NCBI RefSeq assembly: GCF_005869875.1
Contig: NZ_VAWG01000003.1
Coordinates: 240,723-304,722 of the forward strand
Reading direction: 5' to 3'
DNA: 64,000 nucleotides
From: Paenibacillus pinistramenti
GTDB lineage: Bacteria; Bacillota; Bacilli; Paenibacillales; Paenibacillaceae
Shown: one piece after another, positions 8,778 through 18,297 of the stretch
Position numbering within the stretch: position 1 is the stretch's first letter
Layout: each line of letters starts with the position of its first letter
The notes under the pieces: generated by a model
What the model was told of the DNA's origin: nothing
The model's input: the letters and a program-made list of their open reading frames with translations, nothing else
Database searches by the model: none
Translations under genes and position numbers: made by a program

Positions 8778-8850
8778 TTGGATTTATGCTTGGAAGAGAA
8801 TATAATAAGGGCTGGAGCTGCTGAAGGCGGCTCTCAGCCCTTACTTTTTT
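8778..8850 (+). promoter_or_regulatory. Promoter and terminator hairpin between the permease and UPF0173 genes
   Basis: TTGGAT (8778-8783), 17-base spacer, perfect TATAAT (8801-8806). It is directly followed by a hairpin AAGGGCTG / CAGCCCTT (8807-8814 with 8835-8842) and a T-rich tract to 8850. The hairpin most likely ends the siderophore operon; it would also sit at the extreme 5' end of the UPF0173 transcript. It rules out the longer reading of that gene from 8763. Confidence 0.6.
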
Positions 8851-8882
8851 TCTCAACGATTTCTGAAGGAGGACAAGCACAG

Positions 8883-9575
8883 ATGCAGCTCATTTATCAT
8901 GGACATTCCACGATTCAATTAAATACCGGCGGCAAATCGCTGATTGTCGATCCGTTTCTCAGCGGTAATCCGCATGCAGCGGCTAAACCGGAGGATATCA
9001 AGACTGATGCCGTACTGCTGACGCATGCCCACGCCGACCATATCCTCGATGCGGCTCCCATTGCCAAGGCCAACAACGCGCCGGTCATCGCGAACCCGGA
9101 GCTGGCGGCTTATATAAGCTGGCAGGGTGTTGAACGTGCAATCGGCATGAACATCGGCGGCACCGTGGATCTCGGCTTTGCATCCGTTAAGATGATCCAT
9201 GCCTTTCACAGCTCCGGCATCGTCGACGAAGCCAATAAAACGGTTATTTACGGCGGTATGCCGGCCGGGTTCATTATTAAAGCGGAAGGCAAAACTATCG
9301 TTCACACCGGCGACACCGGCCTGTTCAGCGATATGAAGCTGATCGGCGAGATGAATGACATCGACGTCGTGTTCCTGCCGATCGGCGACCATTTTACAAT
9401 GGGACCTGAAGACGCGCTCCAGGCCGCTGTATGGTACAACGCCAAGCTGGTGGTTCCGGTGCACTACGATACTTTCCCGCCAATCAAACAAGACGCTGAA
9501 GCCTTTGCAGCCAAGCTGGAAGCCAAAGGCCTTAAAGGCAAAGTGCTGAAGCCGGGCGGATCACTAGAAATCTAA
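8883..9575 (+). CDS. UPF0173 family metal-dependent hydrolase (metallo-beta-lactamase fold)
   Basis: 230 aa from the ATG at 8883, preceded by AAGGAGG at 8866-8872. The fold signature THAHADH (residues ~52-58) is the HxHxDH metal-binding motif; later ligands are seen in HTGDTGLF (near 140) and VPVHYDTFPP (near 195). Length and sequence match the YtkL/UPF0173 family of cytoplasmic hydrolases. The physiological substrate is unknown. It is monocistronic, with a terminator at 9641. Confidence 0.93.
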   Translation: MQLIYHGHSTIQLNTGGKSLIVDPFLSGNPHAAAKPEDIKTDAVLLTHAHADHILDAAPIAKANNAPVIANPELAAYISWQGVERAIGMNIGGTVDLGFASVKMIHAFHSSGIVDEANKTVIYGGMPAGFIIKAEGKTIVHTGDTGLFSDMKLIGEMNDIDVVFLPIGDHFTMGPEDALQAAVWYNAKLVVPVHYDTFPPIKQDAEAFAAKLEAKGLKGKVLKPGGSLEI

Positions 9576-9585
9576 GCGGCATCGC

Positions 9586-9679
9586 GCAATCAGGCATCCA
9601 GGCATCCAAGCACCAAAGCATCCAGGCAATCAGGCATCCAGGCATCCTTATCCGAGATCCGGAAGGGTGCCTTTTTTTT
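9586..9679 (+). terminator. Repeated segment ending in a terminator
   Basis: A 22-base sequence beginning GCAATCAGGCATCC occurs exactly twice (9586-9607 and 9626-9647), with extra CAGGCATC copies between. The last copy forms the 5' arm of a terminator: GGCATCCTT (9641-9649) with AAGGGTGCC (9663-9671), followed by eight T. The repeat seems to be slippage or duplication around the terminator arm. Confidence 0.75.
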
Positions 9680-9726
9680 GTTATGGAGTCAAGGCTTCAT
9701 ATGTATACGGACTGGTTCTGAAATAG

Positions 9727-9752
9727 AAAAAAGCCGCGCATCAGCGCAGCTT
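9727..9752 (-). terminator. Terminator of the SLH-domain gene
   Basis: Minus strand AAGCTGCGC / GCGCGGCTT stem with a TGAT loop, followed by a T run. Confidence 0.75.
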
Positions 9753-9771
9753 GCCCAAAGCTTTTCCGGTC

Positions 9772-10455
9772 TCATACCCCTGCGGGAGCTTGATAAGGAT
9801 GGCCGTTCACGAATTCGATGGCGTTGTACAGCATGACCGCCGCTTCAGCCCGGGTGATGTTTCCTTTCGGGTTAAAGCTGCCTTTGTCGTCCAGCGCAGC
9901 GATGTTCCATGTCAATGCGCGCTGAATGGCGCCCTGGTAATCCGGAGTGATGTCGGCAGCATCGGTGATTTCTGCAGGCACCAGCTTGATCATAGGCAGG
10001 GCTGCCCACTTCTCGATGAGCTGCACCAGATAAGCGGTGTACTGCTCGCGCGTCACCGCCTGCGAAGGGTCAATAGTGCTGTCGATCTCCAGCCCTTTGC
10101 TCGAAGCCTTCAGAAACGCCTCTGCATACCAGGCCGAATCTGTCACGTTCAGAAACCCGCCGTTCTCCTCTGCCGCCGAGCCTGCGGCTTCAGCTGCCGG
10201 AATGACAGCCAGACCGTTCGCAAGCATCTGAACCGCTTCGGCTGCGGTCAGGGCTGCCGCTGGATGAAATTCATCATTGCCTGTTCCCTTTAGCACGCCC
10301 TGCTCCTGCAGGGACAGGATTTTGTCCTGGCCGTTCACACTGTTTAAGTCTGTAAAAGCTCCGTCTGCAGCAAGCACCTGGCTGCCAAGGGCTGCGGTCA
10401 GACACAAGGCAGCGAGGCCGGCTGCAAGCTTCTGCCCGGCTGATTGTTGGATCAT
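9772..10455 (-). CDS. S-layer homology (SLH) domain protein
   Basis: 227 aa with a signal peptide cleaved near residue 30 (SQVLAADG). Three SLH repeats are recognisable: residues ~33-88 (LTAAEAVQMLANG), ~95-155 (WYAEAFLKASSKGLE, VTREQYTAYLVQLIE) and ~160-217 (ITRAEAAVMLYNAIEF). SLH modules bind pyruvylated secondary cell-wall polymer, so the protein is likely wall-attached. There is no further catalytic domain, so it is a minimal SLH protein. AAGAGGTG precedes the ATG. The gene is monocistronic with its own terminator. Confidence 0.9.
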   Translation of the reverse strand: MIQQSAGQKLAAGLAALCLTAALGSQVLAADGAFTDLNSVNGQDKILSLQEQGVLKGTGNDEFHPAAALTAAEAVQMLANGLAVIPAAEAAGSAAEENGGFLNVTDSAWYAEAFLKASSKGLEIDSTIDPSQAVTREQYTAYLVQLIEKWAALPMIKLVPAEITDAADITPDYQGAIQRALTWNIAALDDKGSFNPKGNITRAEAAVMLYNAIEFVNGHPYQAPAGV

Positions 10456-10563
10456 GGATAGACACCTCTTCTGTTAAGTGGATTGGAATGATTTTCTTCT
10501 ATCCTTCAGACAGAGGGAGTCATCAAAAGGTTGCAGGGCCGATAGCTTCTTTGGTCCATCTAT

Positions 10564-12498
10564 TCAGAGGGCCTCTTTAATAACCTTCTTGTAATACTGG
10601 ACGGATAAAATGCCGAAGACCGAATACAGCCCCGTATAAAGCACCATGACGATCACCATCGGCGTCCAGACCTCTGTGCCGAACAGAAACCAGCCGGACT
10701 GCACCGCGAAATAGCTGTGACAAAGCCCCACAACAAGCGGGATGCCGAAGTTGAACACCTGCTTCACCCGGATGCCCTTCTGCAGGTCTCCCCGGGTGAA
10801 TCCAAGCTTGCGGAGAATCGTATAGCTGTCCTTCTCATCCTCGCTCTCCCCGGTCTGCTTGAAATACAGGATGCAGCCGGAGGTAATCAGGAAGGTTAGG
10901 CCCAGAAAGCCGACAATAAACATAATCAGCCCCATATTCTGCTTCTGGTTATCCACCAGCTCCTGGCGGGAAAGAGGGTCGCCTGTCATCCGATTGATGA
11001 GGCCCTCATAAATTTCATTCGCCTGCTTCAGCTGTGCCGGGTCTGTAATTTGTATCCCGTTATAATGAAATACCTTGTCACTGCTCTGCTTCAGCTGGTC
11101 AAACAAAGCCTGGTCTACGACCAAGACTGGCATCGTTCCTATCGAGTATTGCGAAGAGATAATATGCTCCCGGTGCAGGCCCAGATAGTGCAGAGAGATG
11201 CTCCCCTTCTTGGTAACCAGTCCGATCTCCCCGGATTTCTTCAGCGGAAGAAACTTCTGGAGCATATCGTTGCTGCCTGTAAAGATCGCCTCATCGGCCT
11301 TGAGATCGAGCTGGCCCGCGGCTTTATCACCAATCACAGCCAAATCCATATACTCGTCCCCGCTTGAGATCAGCTCACTCGCACCGCCCGTCTGAATTTG
11401 GGTCACATCCGCAGGCACATGAATGACATCCACCTCTTTCACCGTATAAGCAATCCCCTCAGCAGCCAGGGACTTCCCGAGCAGTCCGGCATCCTCCGTC
11501 CTGGTCAGCGCAAAATCCAGCGGCACCGAATCGGCGGCAGACTTCTCCGCAGAATAATACGAGATATAAGACAGCGACAGCAGCCCGATCGCCAGCGCCG
11601 AAACCGTTGTAATAATCGTAAGCATCAGCGCGCTGGACTTCATGCGGAACATGATGGACGACAGCGACATAACGTCGGTGATTCCCAGATAGCCGCCTTT
11701 GCTTCTGCGGATCAGTTTGGAGACAAAGCTGACCGACCCTTTATAAAATAGATAGGTGCCGAGGATGACGGCCCCCAGAATATAAATCATGGCCAGAAAC
11801 AGCTGCGCCATGGTGGTAAATTTTCCACCGAACAGTTCAGACGAAATGGAATAGCCCGAGATCATAAGGACGAGGCCGATCAGCCCTGTCACCACTTCCC
11901 AGAAGGACAGCCTGCCTACCTTGCCCTCCGAAGAAGAGCGGACCCTAAACAGGGACAAAATGCTCTGTCTCAGGATAAAGAGGTAGTTCATGATCATGAT
12001 CAGGATATAAATTCCGCAGAAGATAAGGAGGGTCTGAATCAGGGCCTGGACCGAAAAATTCATCGCCGCCCCCGTCTCCGCCCCAACAATTTGAAACAGA
12101 ATCATCAGCATCAGCCGTGAGAAGGAGAAGCCGATCAGAATGCCGACTGCGAGCGAACCAAAGTAAAGCATCAAATTCTCTGCACTCAGCATGCCGAAGA
12201 TCCGCTGCTTGGTCATGCCGATTAGCTGGAACAGGCCGATCTCCCTGCTGCGCCGCTTGATAAAGATGCTGTTCGCATACAGAAGGAACACCGCCACGAT
12301 AACCACCAGCAGAATGGAAGCCGCCCGCAGGGAGGCAGCCCCTTTGATCGAGCCCTTCAATTCGTCCATGGCCGGATCATACTGCAGGGTGACGAAGGCG
12401 AAATACAGGGCTGAACTGAAGATAAGCGCGAATACGTACAGGTAATAATTGTTCAGATTCTTGCGGAGATTCCTCCAGATCAGATGATTAATGTTCAT
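10564..12498 (-). CDS. bceB: BceB-type ABC transporter permease
   Basis: 644 aa, the length of BceB/PsdB permeases. Ten membrane helices are expected: one near residues 20-40, then FtsX-type blocks, and a large extracellular domain between helices 7 and 8 (about residues 310-530). That domain is the ligand-sensing hallmark of the family. It works with the ATPase encoded immediately upstream (11-base overlap) to free cell-wall precursor lipids from peptide antibiotics, and signals flux to the BceS-like kinase. Which antibiotic is recognised cannot be told. The gene symbol is used at family level. Confidence 0.9.
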   Translation of the reverse strand: MNINHLIWRNLRKNLNNYYLYVFALIFSSALYFAFVTLQYDPAMDELKGSIKGAASLRAASILLVVIVAVFLLYANSIFIKRRSREIGLFQLIGMTKQRIFGMLSAENLMLYFGSLAVGILIGFSFSRLMLMILFQIVGAETGAAMNFSVQALIQTLLIFCGIYILIMIMNYLFILRQSILSLFRVRSSSEGKVGRLSFWEVVTGLIGLVLMISGYSISSELFGGKFTTMAQLFLAMIYILGAVILGTYLFYKGSVSFVSKLIRRSKGGYLGITDVMSLSSIMFRMKSSALMLTIITTVSALAIGLLSLSYISYYSAEKSAADSVPLDFALTRTEDAGLLGKSLAAEGIAYTVKEVDVIHVPADVTQIQTGGASELISSGDEYMDLAVIGDKAAGQLDLKADEAIFTGSNDMLQKFLPLKKSGEIGLVTKKGSISLHYLGLHREHIISSQYSIGTMPVLVVDQALFDQLKQSSDKVFHYNGIQITDPAQLKQANEIYEGLINRMTGDPLSRQELVDNQKQNMGLIMFIVGFLGLTFLITSGCILYFKQTGESEDEKDSYTILRKLGFTRGDLQKGIRVKQVFNFGIPLVVGLCHSYFAVQSGWFLFGTEVWTPMVIVMVLYTGLYSVFGILSVQYYKKVIKEAL

Positions 12499-13249
12499 GC
12501 TGCACCCCGCCGAGCACCCCTTGGGTCTTCATGATGTCCTGGAAGAATACCTGCCGGTCCTGCGCACCGCGGTTCAGCTGGGTATACACCTGTCCGTCCT
12601 TGATAAAAATAACCCGGCTGCAGTAGCTCGCAGCCACCGGATCATGCGTCACCATGATGATGGTTGAACGGCGGCGCTGATTGAGGTCGCTGAGCTTGTT
12701 CAGCAGGTCGGAGGCCGCCTTGGAATCCAGCGCTCCGGTCGGCTCATCCGCAAAGATAAGACTCGGCTCATGGATAAATGCCCGGGCGGCCGAGGTGCGC
12801 TGCTTCTGGCCACCGGAGATTTCGTTCGGATACTTGTCCTTCAGCTCCAGAATCCCGAGCTCAGCGGCCAGCGATTCAAACCTCTGACTGGCTTCCCTGC
12901 GGGAAATCTTCGCAATCGACAGCGGGAGCAGAATATTTTCTTTGACGGTCAGGGTGTCGAGCAGATTATACTCCTGAAAAATAAACCCCAAATGCCGCTT
13001 GCGGAATTCAGCCAGCTGCTTCTCCTTCATGCCGGTCATCTCCACTTGGTTGATGATGATGGAGCCGTGCGTCAGCTTGTCGATGGAGGACAGCACGTTA
13101 AGCAGCGTCGTTTTGCCCGAGCCGGACGGCCCCATGATGCTGACGAACTCTCCTTCCTCAATCGTCAAATCAATCCCTTTCAGAACCTCCTGGCTGTTCT
13201 GCTTCGTGCCGTAAATTTTATGGATTTTGCGTGCTTCCAATATGCTCAT
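12488..13249 (-). CDS. bceA: BceA-type ABC transporter ATP-binding protein
   Basis: 253 aa. Walker [10 protein letters not shown] near residue 40, Q-loop [11 protein letters not shown] near 91, signature ISGGQKQR near 144, Walker [13 protein letters not shown] near 165 and the H-loop VTHDP near 201. This is the MacB/LolD-like ATPase type that pairs with BceB permeases. Its stop lies inside the permease start. A terminator-like hairpin separates it from the kinase gene upstream, so it probably has its own response-regulator-driven promoter in 13250-13377, as in B. subtilis bceAB. I could not find a clear regulator-binding repeat there. Confidence 0.92.
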   Translation of the reverse strand: MSILEARKIHKIYGTKQNSQEVLKGIDLTIEEGEFVSIMGPSGSGKTTLLNVLSSIDKLTHGSIIINQVEMTGMKEKQLAEFRKRHLGFIFQEYNLLDTLTVKENILLPLSIAKISRREASQRFESLAAELGILELKDKYPNEISGGQKQRTSAARAFIHEPSLIFADEPTGALDSKAASDLLNKLSDLNQRRRSTIIMVTHDPVAASYCSRVIFIKDGQVYTQLNRGAQDRQVFFQDIMKTQGVLGGVQHEH

Positions 13250-13377
13250 TTTCTCTTGATTCCCCTCTATCCTCTGAATTGGCCGGATTTCTGGAAGTCA
13301 TTATGCTGCGGCCTTGATCTGTTCCCAGTATATCGAAACGAAGGGGAGCCCGGCGTTTGATTCGTCTAACAAAACAA

Positions 13378-13411
13378 GATAAGCATGTGACAATAACGTC
13401 ACATGCTTATC
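13378..13411 (-). terminator. Perfect hairpin between bceS-like and bceA-like genes
   Basis: GATAAGCATGTGAC / GTCACATGCTTATC is a perfect 14-base-pair stem with a six-base loop, followed on the minus strand by TTGTTTTGTT. It lies 22 bases beyond the kinase stop codon and can uncouple expression of the two-component system from that of the transporter. Confidence 0.7.
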
Positions 13412-13432
13412 TCGCTTATTCACACGCTTCTG

Positions 13433-14437
13433 TCACATGCCTATCGTATCCACAAACTCGTTCCGCCGCGGAAAACGAAGGATCATCCGTGTCCCGCTGC
13501 CAGGCCTCGAGTCCACCTCCATCCGGATGGACAGCGCTTCGGCCGCCCGGCGCGACAGGTAAAGGCCCATTCCGGTCGAGGCCTGGTCCTGGTGCCGGGT
13601 CGTTGAAGTGAAGCCTTTGTCGAAGATCCGAGGAAGGTCCTGGGCCTCGATGCCCCGGCCTTCATCCTGTACTTCTACAATGACTTGTCCCTCCTGCAGC
13701 GAGCTGACAATCGTAATGTCGCTGTTATCGCTGTATTTGATCGCATTGGTCAGCAGCTGGCGAAGGATGAATGAGAGCCATTTGGCATCGCTGTATACCT
13801 CGGGAGCCTGGAGCTGCAGATCGAAGCCGATCCCCTTCTGCATGCACCAGGACTGCAGGGCCTTGATTTCATTCACAATCAGCGCCTTCAGGTTTATTTT
13901 CTCAATATACAGGTCGTTCTCAAGAAAGGAGATCCGCTTGCTGTGCAGCTGCTGGTCAAGCAGCAGATGAATCCGGAGCCATTCATAAGTAAGATTAGAC
14001 TTCAGAGAGGAGTCCTCCAGCCGCTCGATCATAAGATGCATGGCGGTCAGAGGCGTCTTCACCTCATGAATCCAGGCCAGCAGGTCATCCTTCTCGCTCT
14101 CCAGCAGCATCTGGTTATGCGAGGCAATCCTGCGCAGGCGTTCGGTCTGTTCGGTAATACTCTTGTCGATGAGATGCTCGAAAGGGCTGTCCGGCTCGCG
14201 GAGGCTGCCCAGGTCGAGGCTGTTGTTCCACTCCTCCAGGCCGCGGTAGAACCGGGTCTCCTTAAAGAATCTCAGCACCAGGAATATCCCGAAGATCACC
14301 AAAGACAGAAACACAATATAAGCCGCCGGCCAGAACGGAATAGCAGCATCAATATAGGCGATGAACAGGATCAGCACCTGCTGCAGCAGGATAAACGCGA
14401 TCCAGCCGCTCCGCTCCCGCAGAAATCTGCCCATCAC
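13433..14437 (-). CDS. bceS: BceS-type intramembrane-sensing histidine kinase
   Basis: 334 aa. Two membrane helices (about 13-30 and 37-57) are joined by only a few residues, so there is no extracellular sensor domain. That is the mark of intramembrane-sensing kinases that read the activity of their ABC transporter. The H-box is HEVKTPLTAMHLMIERL with His near residue 123, followed by an HATPase domain with N-box RQLLTNAIKYS near 235 and G-boxes DEGRGI and GMGLYLS. The start overlaps the regulator's stop by four bases. Confidence 0.92.
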   Translation of the reverse strand: MMGRFLRERSGWIAFILLQQVLILFIAYIDAAIPFWPAAYIVFLSLVIFGIFLVLRFFKETRFYRGLEEWNNSLDLGSLREPDSPFEHLIDKSITEQTERLRRIASHNQMLLESEKDDLLAWIHEVKTPLTAMHLMIERLEDSSLKSNLTYEWLRIHLLLDQQLHSKRISFLENDLYIEKINLKALIVNEIKALQSWCMQKGIGFDLQLQAPEVYSDAKWLSFILRQLLTNAIKYSDNSDITIVSSLQEGQVIVEVQDEGRGIEAQDLPRIFDKGFTSTTRHQDQASTGMGLYLSRRAAEALSIRMEVDSRPGSGTRMILRFPRRNEFVDTIGM

Positions 14438-15126
14438 GGCTGAACCTCTTCCACGGCCATATACCCCAAGCCGACTTTGGTTTCAATATATTGGCCCAGT
14501 CCGATCTCATCCAGCTTCTTGCGCAGCCGGTTCAGATTGACGGTCAGCGTATTATCGCTCACAAACCGCTCGTCATCCCATAAGCTTCTGATCAGCTGCT
14601 CCCGGGTAACCACCTTGTTCTTGTGCTCGATCAGCTGCTTCAGGATCAGGATTTCATTCCGGGTCAGCTCGACGCTGCCAGCTTCAGCGGTGACGATATT
14701 TTTCTCATAATCTACTGCCGCTTTGCACCACGTCTTGAACGAAGCGCTGTCGCTGCTGTAATTGTAGGCCCGCCGGAGAATCGCCTGGATCTTCGCGATC
14801 AATACGTCAAAATGAAACGGCTTCTGGATATAGTCGTCCGCACCCAGCTGCATGGACATGACCATATCCGTCGGGTGATCCCGCGAGGACAGAAAAATAA
14901 TCGGCACATTGGAGTGCGCCCGAATCATCCGGCACCAATGAAAGCCGTCAAATTTAGGCAGCTGGATGTCAATCAGCACCAGATCCGGCTTGATCTCCGT
15001 AAATTCCTGAAGCACCTGGCTGAAATCCCGGATGCCATGCACCTCATAAGACCACTGCGTCAGCCGCTCCCTGATCTCCTGAAACAGGGTCTGATCATCC
15101 TCAATCAATAATAGGGTAAACAACAA
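14434..15126 (-). CDS. bceR: BceR-type OmpR-family response regulator
   Basis: 230 aa. N-terminal receiver domain with acidic pocket (EDDQ), phospho-acceptor Asp in LIDIQLPKFDG near residue 54, switch Ser and Lys (FLSSRD, QKPF). C-terminal winged-helix domain from ~135 (ELTRNEILILKQLIEHK, VSDNTLTVNLNRLRKKL). First gene of the RS pair; the kinase start overlaps its stop. Expected to activate the transporter genes downstream in response to cell-wall peptide antibiotics. Confidence 0.93.
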   Translation of the reverse strand: MLFTLLLIEDDQTLFQEIRERLTQWSYEVHGIRDFSQVLQEFTEIKPDLVLIDIQLPKFDGFHWCRMIRAHSNVPIIFLSSRDHPTDMVMSMQLGADDYIQKPFHFDVLIAKIQAILRRAYNYSSDSASFKTWCKAAVDYEKNIVTAEAGSVELTRNEILILKQLIEHKNKVVTREQLIRSLWDDERFVSDNTLTVNLNRLRKKLDEIGLGQYIETKVGLGYMAVEEVQP

Positions 15127-15169
15127 CCGTCACCTGCTCTCGTTACCTGCTCTCAAATCGGGTTAACCC

Positions 15170-16405
15170 TTATGCCCAGTTCCCTGCGCGGAACACGGCT
15201 TCCACGGTGCCGTCCTCCAGCTCGCCGTCGATTTCAAGCTCAGCCGAGCCGATCATAAAGTCCACATGCGTCAGGCTCACGTTGCCGCCTTTGGCCAGCA
15301 GCTCCTCTTTGGTCAGCTTGGTGCCGCCCTCGATATTAACCGGATAGCAGCTGCCCAGAGCAAAATGGCAGGAGGCATTTTCATCAATGCCCGTGTTGTA
15401 GAAGATCCGGTTCATCTGCGAAATCGGCGAGTTATGAGGCACAAGCGCCGCTTCGCCTAAGTAGGACGCTCCTTCATCCGTCTCCAGCAGCGAGGTGAGA
15501 TGTTCGCGTCCGGATTCGGCTTCATAGGACACAACCCTGCCGTCCTTAAAGGTCAGCTTAATGCCTTCAACGAGCCGGCCGTTCAGGTTCAGCGGCATCG
15601 TGCTGCTCACCGTTCCGTTCACGCCGGTCCGCTTCGGCATCGTATAAATCTCTTCGGTCGGCATATTCGCCACGAAATAAGTGCCGGACTCGGCATAGTC
15701 GCCGCCGCCCAGCCACAAATGGCCTTCCGGCAGCTCGACCCGGAGATCGGTCCCCGGTGCGCGGTAATGCAGCGCTTTGTAGCGCTTGCTGTTCATCCGG
15801 TTCTGTGTTTCCTTAAGCGCAGCAATGTGCTCTTTCCAGGCCTGGACCGGATCATTGTCCGCTTCCACCCGGTTCATCTTGAACACGGCTTCCCACATCG
15901 CCGACACCCGCTGCTCCTCCGGCAGATCGGCGAACACTTTATCCGCCCAGTCCCGGGTCGGCGCTTTGATCAGCGACCAGACGACTTTGTTGCTGCGCAC
16001 ATAAGACTGATATTTCTCCCGGGCTACGGCCGCCGCTTTGACCGCTGCTGCAACCTTCGAGGAATCAATGCCCTTGAACAGCTCAGGGTTAGGCACTTTA
16101 ATATGCAGCACGGCTCCCCCGCTTTCCGCCAGCTGCTCCATCGTATCGGCCTGCCATTTCGGGTAGTAGCCGAAGGAATCGTCCGGCGCTTTCTCATACC
16201 GGAGCCGTGTAACCTGCTCGTCGTCCCAATCCACCTGCACAAATTTGGCGCCGGCTTCATAGGCTTTGGCGACAATAAGCCTTGTAAACTCGGCCGTATC
16301 CAGCGGCGCGTTAACGAGCAGCACCTGTCCGGGCTGGATATTCACGCCTACCTTGATCACCAGCCCGGCATATTTTTCGAGCATGACGTTAAAGTTGTTC
16401 ATCAT
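15170..16405 (-). CDS. M29 family aminopeptidase (AmpS/PepS/aminopeptidase T type)
   Basis: 411 aa, the usual length for M29 thermophilic aminopeptidases. Family segments include LVNAPLDTAEFTRLIVAKAYEAGA near the N-terminus, GTDLRVELPEGHLWLGGG, NMPTEEIYTMPKR and, near the C-terminus, SHFALGS-like NASCHFALGSCYP and THVDFMIGS, which carry the Glu, His and Asp ligands of the dinuclear metal site. A cytoplasmic exopeptidase for peptide turnover. Its ATG overlaps the stop of exoA (ATGATG arrangement), so the two are co-translated. Confidence 0.92.
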   Translation of the reverse strand: MMNNFNVMLEKYAGLVIKVGVNIQPGQVLLVNAPLDTAEFTRLIVAKAYEAGAKFVQVDWDDEQVTRLRYEKAPDDSFGYYPKWQADTMEQLAESGGAVLHIKVPNPELFKGIDSSKVAAAVKAAAVAREKYQSYVRSNKVVWSLIKAPTRDWADKVFADLPEEQRVSAMWEAVFKMNRVEADNDPVQAWKEHIAALKETQNRMNSKRYKALHYRAPGTDLRVELPEGHLWLGGGDYAESGTYFVANMPTEEIYTMPKRTGVNGTVSSTMPLNLNGRLVEGIKLTFKDGRVVSYEAESGREHLTSLLETDEGASYLGEAALVPHNSPISQMNRIFYNTGIDENASCHFALGSCYPVNIEGGTKLTKEELLAKGGNVSLTHVDFMIGSAELEIDGELEDGTVEAVFRAGNWA

Positions 16406-17163
16406 TCAAAATCCTCCATCTCTAGAATAACCGGGCAATGGTCGCTGCCCAAAATGTCCGTGTCGATCCTGGCGTCGCGGAGCAGCGGTCCAAGCCGCTC
16501 GGAGGCCAGAAAATAATCGATGCGCCAGCCGATATTCCGCTCCCGCACCTTCATCATGTACGACCACCAGCTGTATGTATCCGTCTGATCCGGATAGAAA
16601 TAGCGGAAGGTATCCACAAACCCGGAGGACAGCAGCTCGCTCAGCTTCCCGCGTTCCTCATCCGTAAATCCGGAGTTGCCCCGGTTGGTGGCGGCATTTT
16701 TCAAATCAATATCCTGGTGTGCGACATTCAGATCCCCGCAGACGATGACAGGCTTGCGGCTGTCCAGGTCCAGCAGATATTGGCGGAACCGGTCCTCCCA
16801 TTCCAGGCGGTACGGCAGGCGCGACAAATCCCGCTTCGCATTGGGCGTATACACATTGACCAGATAAAAAGCTTCGAATTCGAGCGTAATCGTGCGGCCC
16901 TCGGCTTCGGCATTCTCCTCCAGTCCGTACCAGACGGACAGAGGTTTTATTTTTGTAAACACAGCCGTTCCCGAATATCCCTTCTTCACGGCATAATTCC
17001 AGTACTGCTCATATTCAGCGCCGTGCTCCATCGTGATCTGGCCTTCCTGGAGCTTCGTTTCCTGCACGCAGAAGATGTCGGCGTCCACCCGGTTGAAATA
17101 ATCCTGAAAGCCTTTGCTTACCGCGGCCCGCAGGCCGTTGACGTTCCATGATACAAGCTTCAT
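16402..17163 (-). CDS. exoA: Exodeoxyribonuclease III / AP endonuclease
   Basis: 253 aa from the ATG at 17163, which has GGGAGA eight bases upstream; the slightly longer reading from 17184 lacks a ribosome site. EEP-fold nuclease motifs: SWNVNGLRA at residues 5-13, QETKLQ (metal-binding Glu) near 34, the catalytic Tyr region VNVYTPNA, GDLNVAHQDIDL, and the C-terminal LGSDHCPV with catalytic His. Repairs abasic sites in DNA. Paired with the M29 aminopeptidase by overlapping codons; the link seems to be expression only. Confidence 0.95.
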   Translation of the reverse strand: MKLVSWNVNGLRAAVSKGFQDYFNRVDADIFCVQETKLQEGQITMEHGAEYEQYWNYAVKKGYSGTAVFTKIKPLSVWYGLEENAEAEGRTITLEFEAFYLVNVYTPNAKRDLSRLPYRLEWEDRFRQYLLDLDSRKPVIVCGDLNVAHQDIDLKNAATNRGNSGFTDEERGKLSELLSSGFVDTFRYFYPDQTDTYSWWSYMMKVRERNIGWRIDYFLASERLGPLLRDARIDTDILGSDHCPVILEMEDFE

Positions 17164-17282
17164 TGTATAAATCTCCCTGCACATATGACTGTTATGATTT
17201 CACTTTAAGTGTAACATAGGAGGGAATCTTATGATAAATTAAGGAGAGGAGTGCTGAACTAAAACAAACTGGAGACTTGCAA

Positions 17283-18131
17283 ATGGTTAAGATTGCTTAT
17301 TTTATTATGGCGCATCAACAGATCGAGCTGCTTCAGCGCATGCTGAACTCTATTTACACACCGGATCATATCTATCTGATTCACATAGACTCTAAAGCCG
17401 ACAGCCAGCTCCATACCTTTGCCGGGGAACTGGTACAGCATCATCCAAATATTCATGTTCTCCCGTCACGGTCATTGACCTGGGGGCTTTGGTCGCTTGT
17501 CCAGTGCGAACTCGATGCCCTTACCTATTTACTTCACACTGACAAGAGCTGGACCCATTTTATTAATCTGAGCGGCCAGGATTTTCCTTTGGTTAAGCAG
17601 TCTTTTATTGAAAGCTTCCTTGAGGGCAACCGCAATAATTATGTAAGGTACAAATTGCTGACTGATAATCCGGTATTAAAATCCAACCAGCAGGCTCATT
17701 ATTTCATCGAGGATTGCGGGGTATTAAAAGAGCTGGGGCCCCGGGAACCCTTTGAGCATTATTTTGCTGACCATATTGTTCCTTACTACGGCTCCCAATG
17801 GAAAATCCTTCACCGTTCTTTTGCCGAATATGCCGCAAGCTCTTATCTTTCGTTTGAAATGCAGGACTATTTCCGCTATACCTTGATTCCTGACGAGTGC
17901 TTTTTTCCTACCTTAATCATGAACAGCCCTTTTAAGCAAACGGCTATAGATGAAAACCACCGTTATTTTAAAATGGTGAAGCACCATGAGGTTCTGCTAA
18001 GTCCTTCCGTCCTGACGGCAAATGAGATTATCGAGATGTATAAATCTCCTGCCTTCTTTGCCCGGAAATTTGATTTGAATGTGGATGCCGGCGTTATTCA
18101 GATTCTGGAGAATGTCATTAAGGCCGGATAA
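17283..18131 (+). CDS. Branch/GT14-like glycosyltransferase (beta-1,6-GlcNAc or xylosyltransferase-like)
   Basis: 282 aa from the ATG at 17283, which has GGAG eight bases upstream; a TTG six bases earlier is too close to that site. The N-terminal KIAYFIMAHQQIELLQRML, the HIDSKAD strand end and the LSGQDFPL motif near residue 100 are typical of core-2/I-branching enzyme relatives (Pfam Branch). No signal peptide or membrane helix, so it acts on the cytoplasmic side, probably in surface polysaccharide or glycolipid decoration. Codon choice looks somewhat more AT-rich than its neighbours. The acceptor and donor are unknown. Confidence 0.8.
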   Translation: MVKIAYFIMAHQQIELLQRMLNSIYTPDHIYLIHIDSKADSQLHTFAGELVQHHPNIHVLPSRSLTWGLWSLVQCELDALTYLLHTDKSWTHFINLSGQDFPLVKQSFIESFLEGNRNNYVRYKLLTDNPVLKSNQQAHYFIEDCGVLKELGPREPFEHYFADHIVPYYGSQWKILHRSFAEYAASSYLSFEMQDYFRYTLIPDECFFPTLIMNSPFKQTAIDENHRYFKMVKHHEVLLSPSVLTANEIIEMYKSPAFFARKFDLNVDAGVIQILENVIKAG

Positions 18132-18297
18132 AATTCGGGATGACCGCAGGCCTGTTAAAAAATCCTTGCGCTATTCCTGCTGCCACTGGTTACAGGCGGG
18201 CAATTATTGCTAAAATAGAAAGGTACGCCTTACATACGATTATTGAGCGGATAACCTGCACAACTGAAAATCTCTATACAAGAAAGGAATTAAACTG

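Noticed and set aside
8763..8882. Longer start for the UPF0173 hydrolase from a GTG at 8763
   Set aside because: The extension would span a promoter and a terminator hairpin, and the ATG at 8883 has an AAGGAGG site and matches the family N-terminus.
18132..18297. FapR operator upstream of fabV
   Set aside because: No TTAGTAC-N-GTACTAA-type palindrome is present in the 166 bases before the gene.
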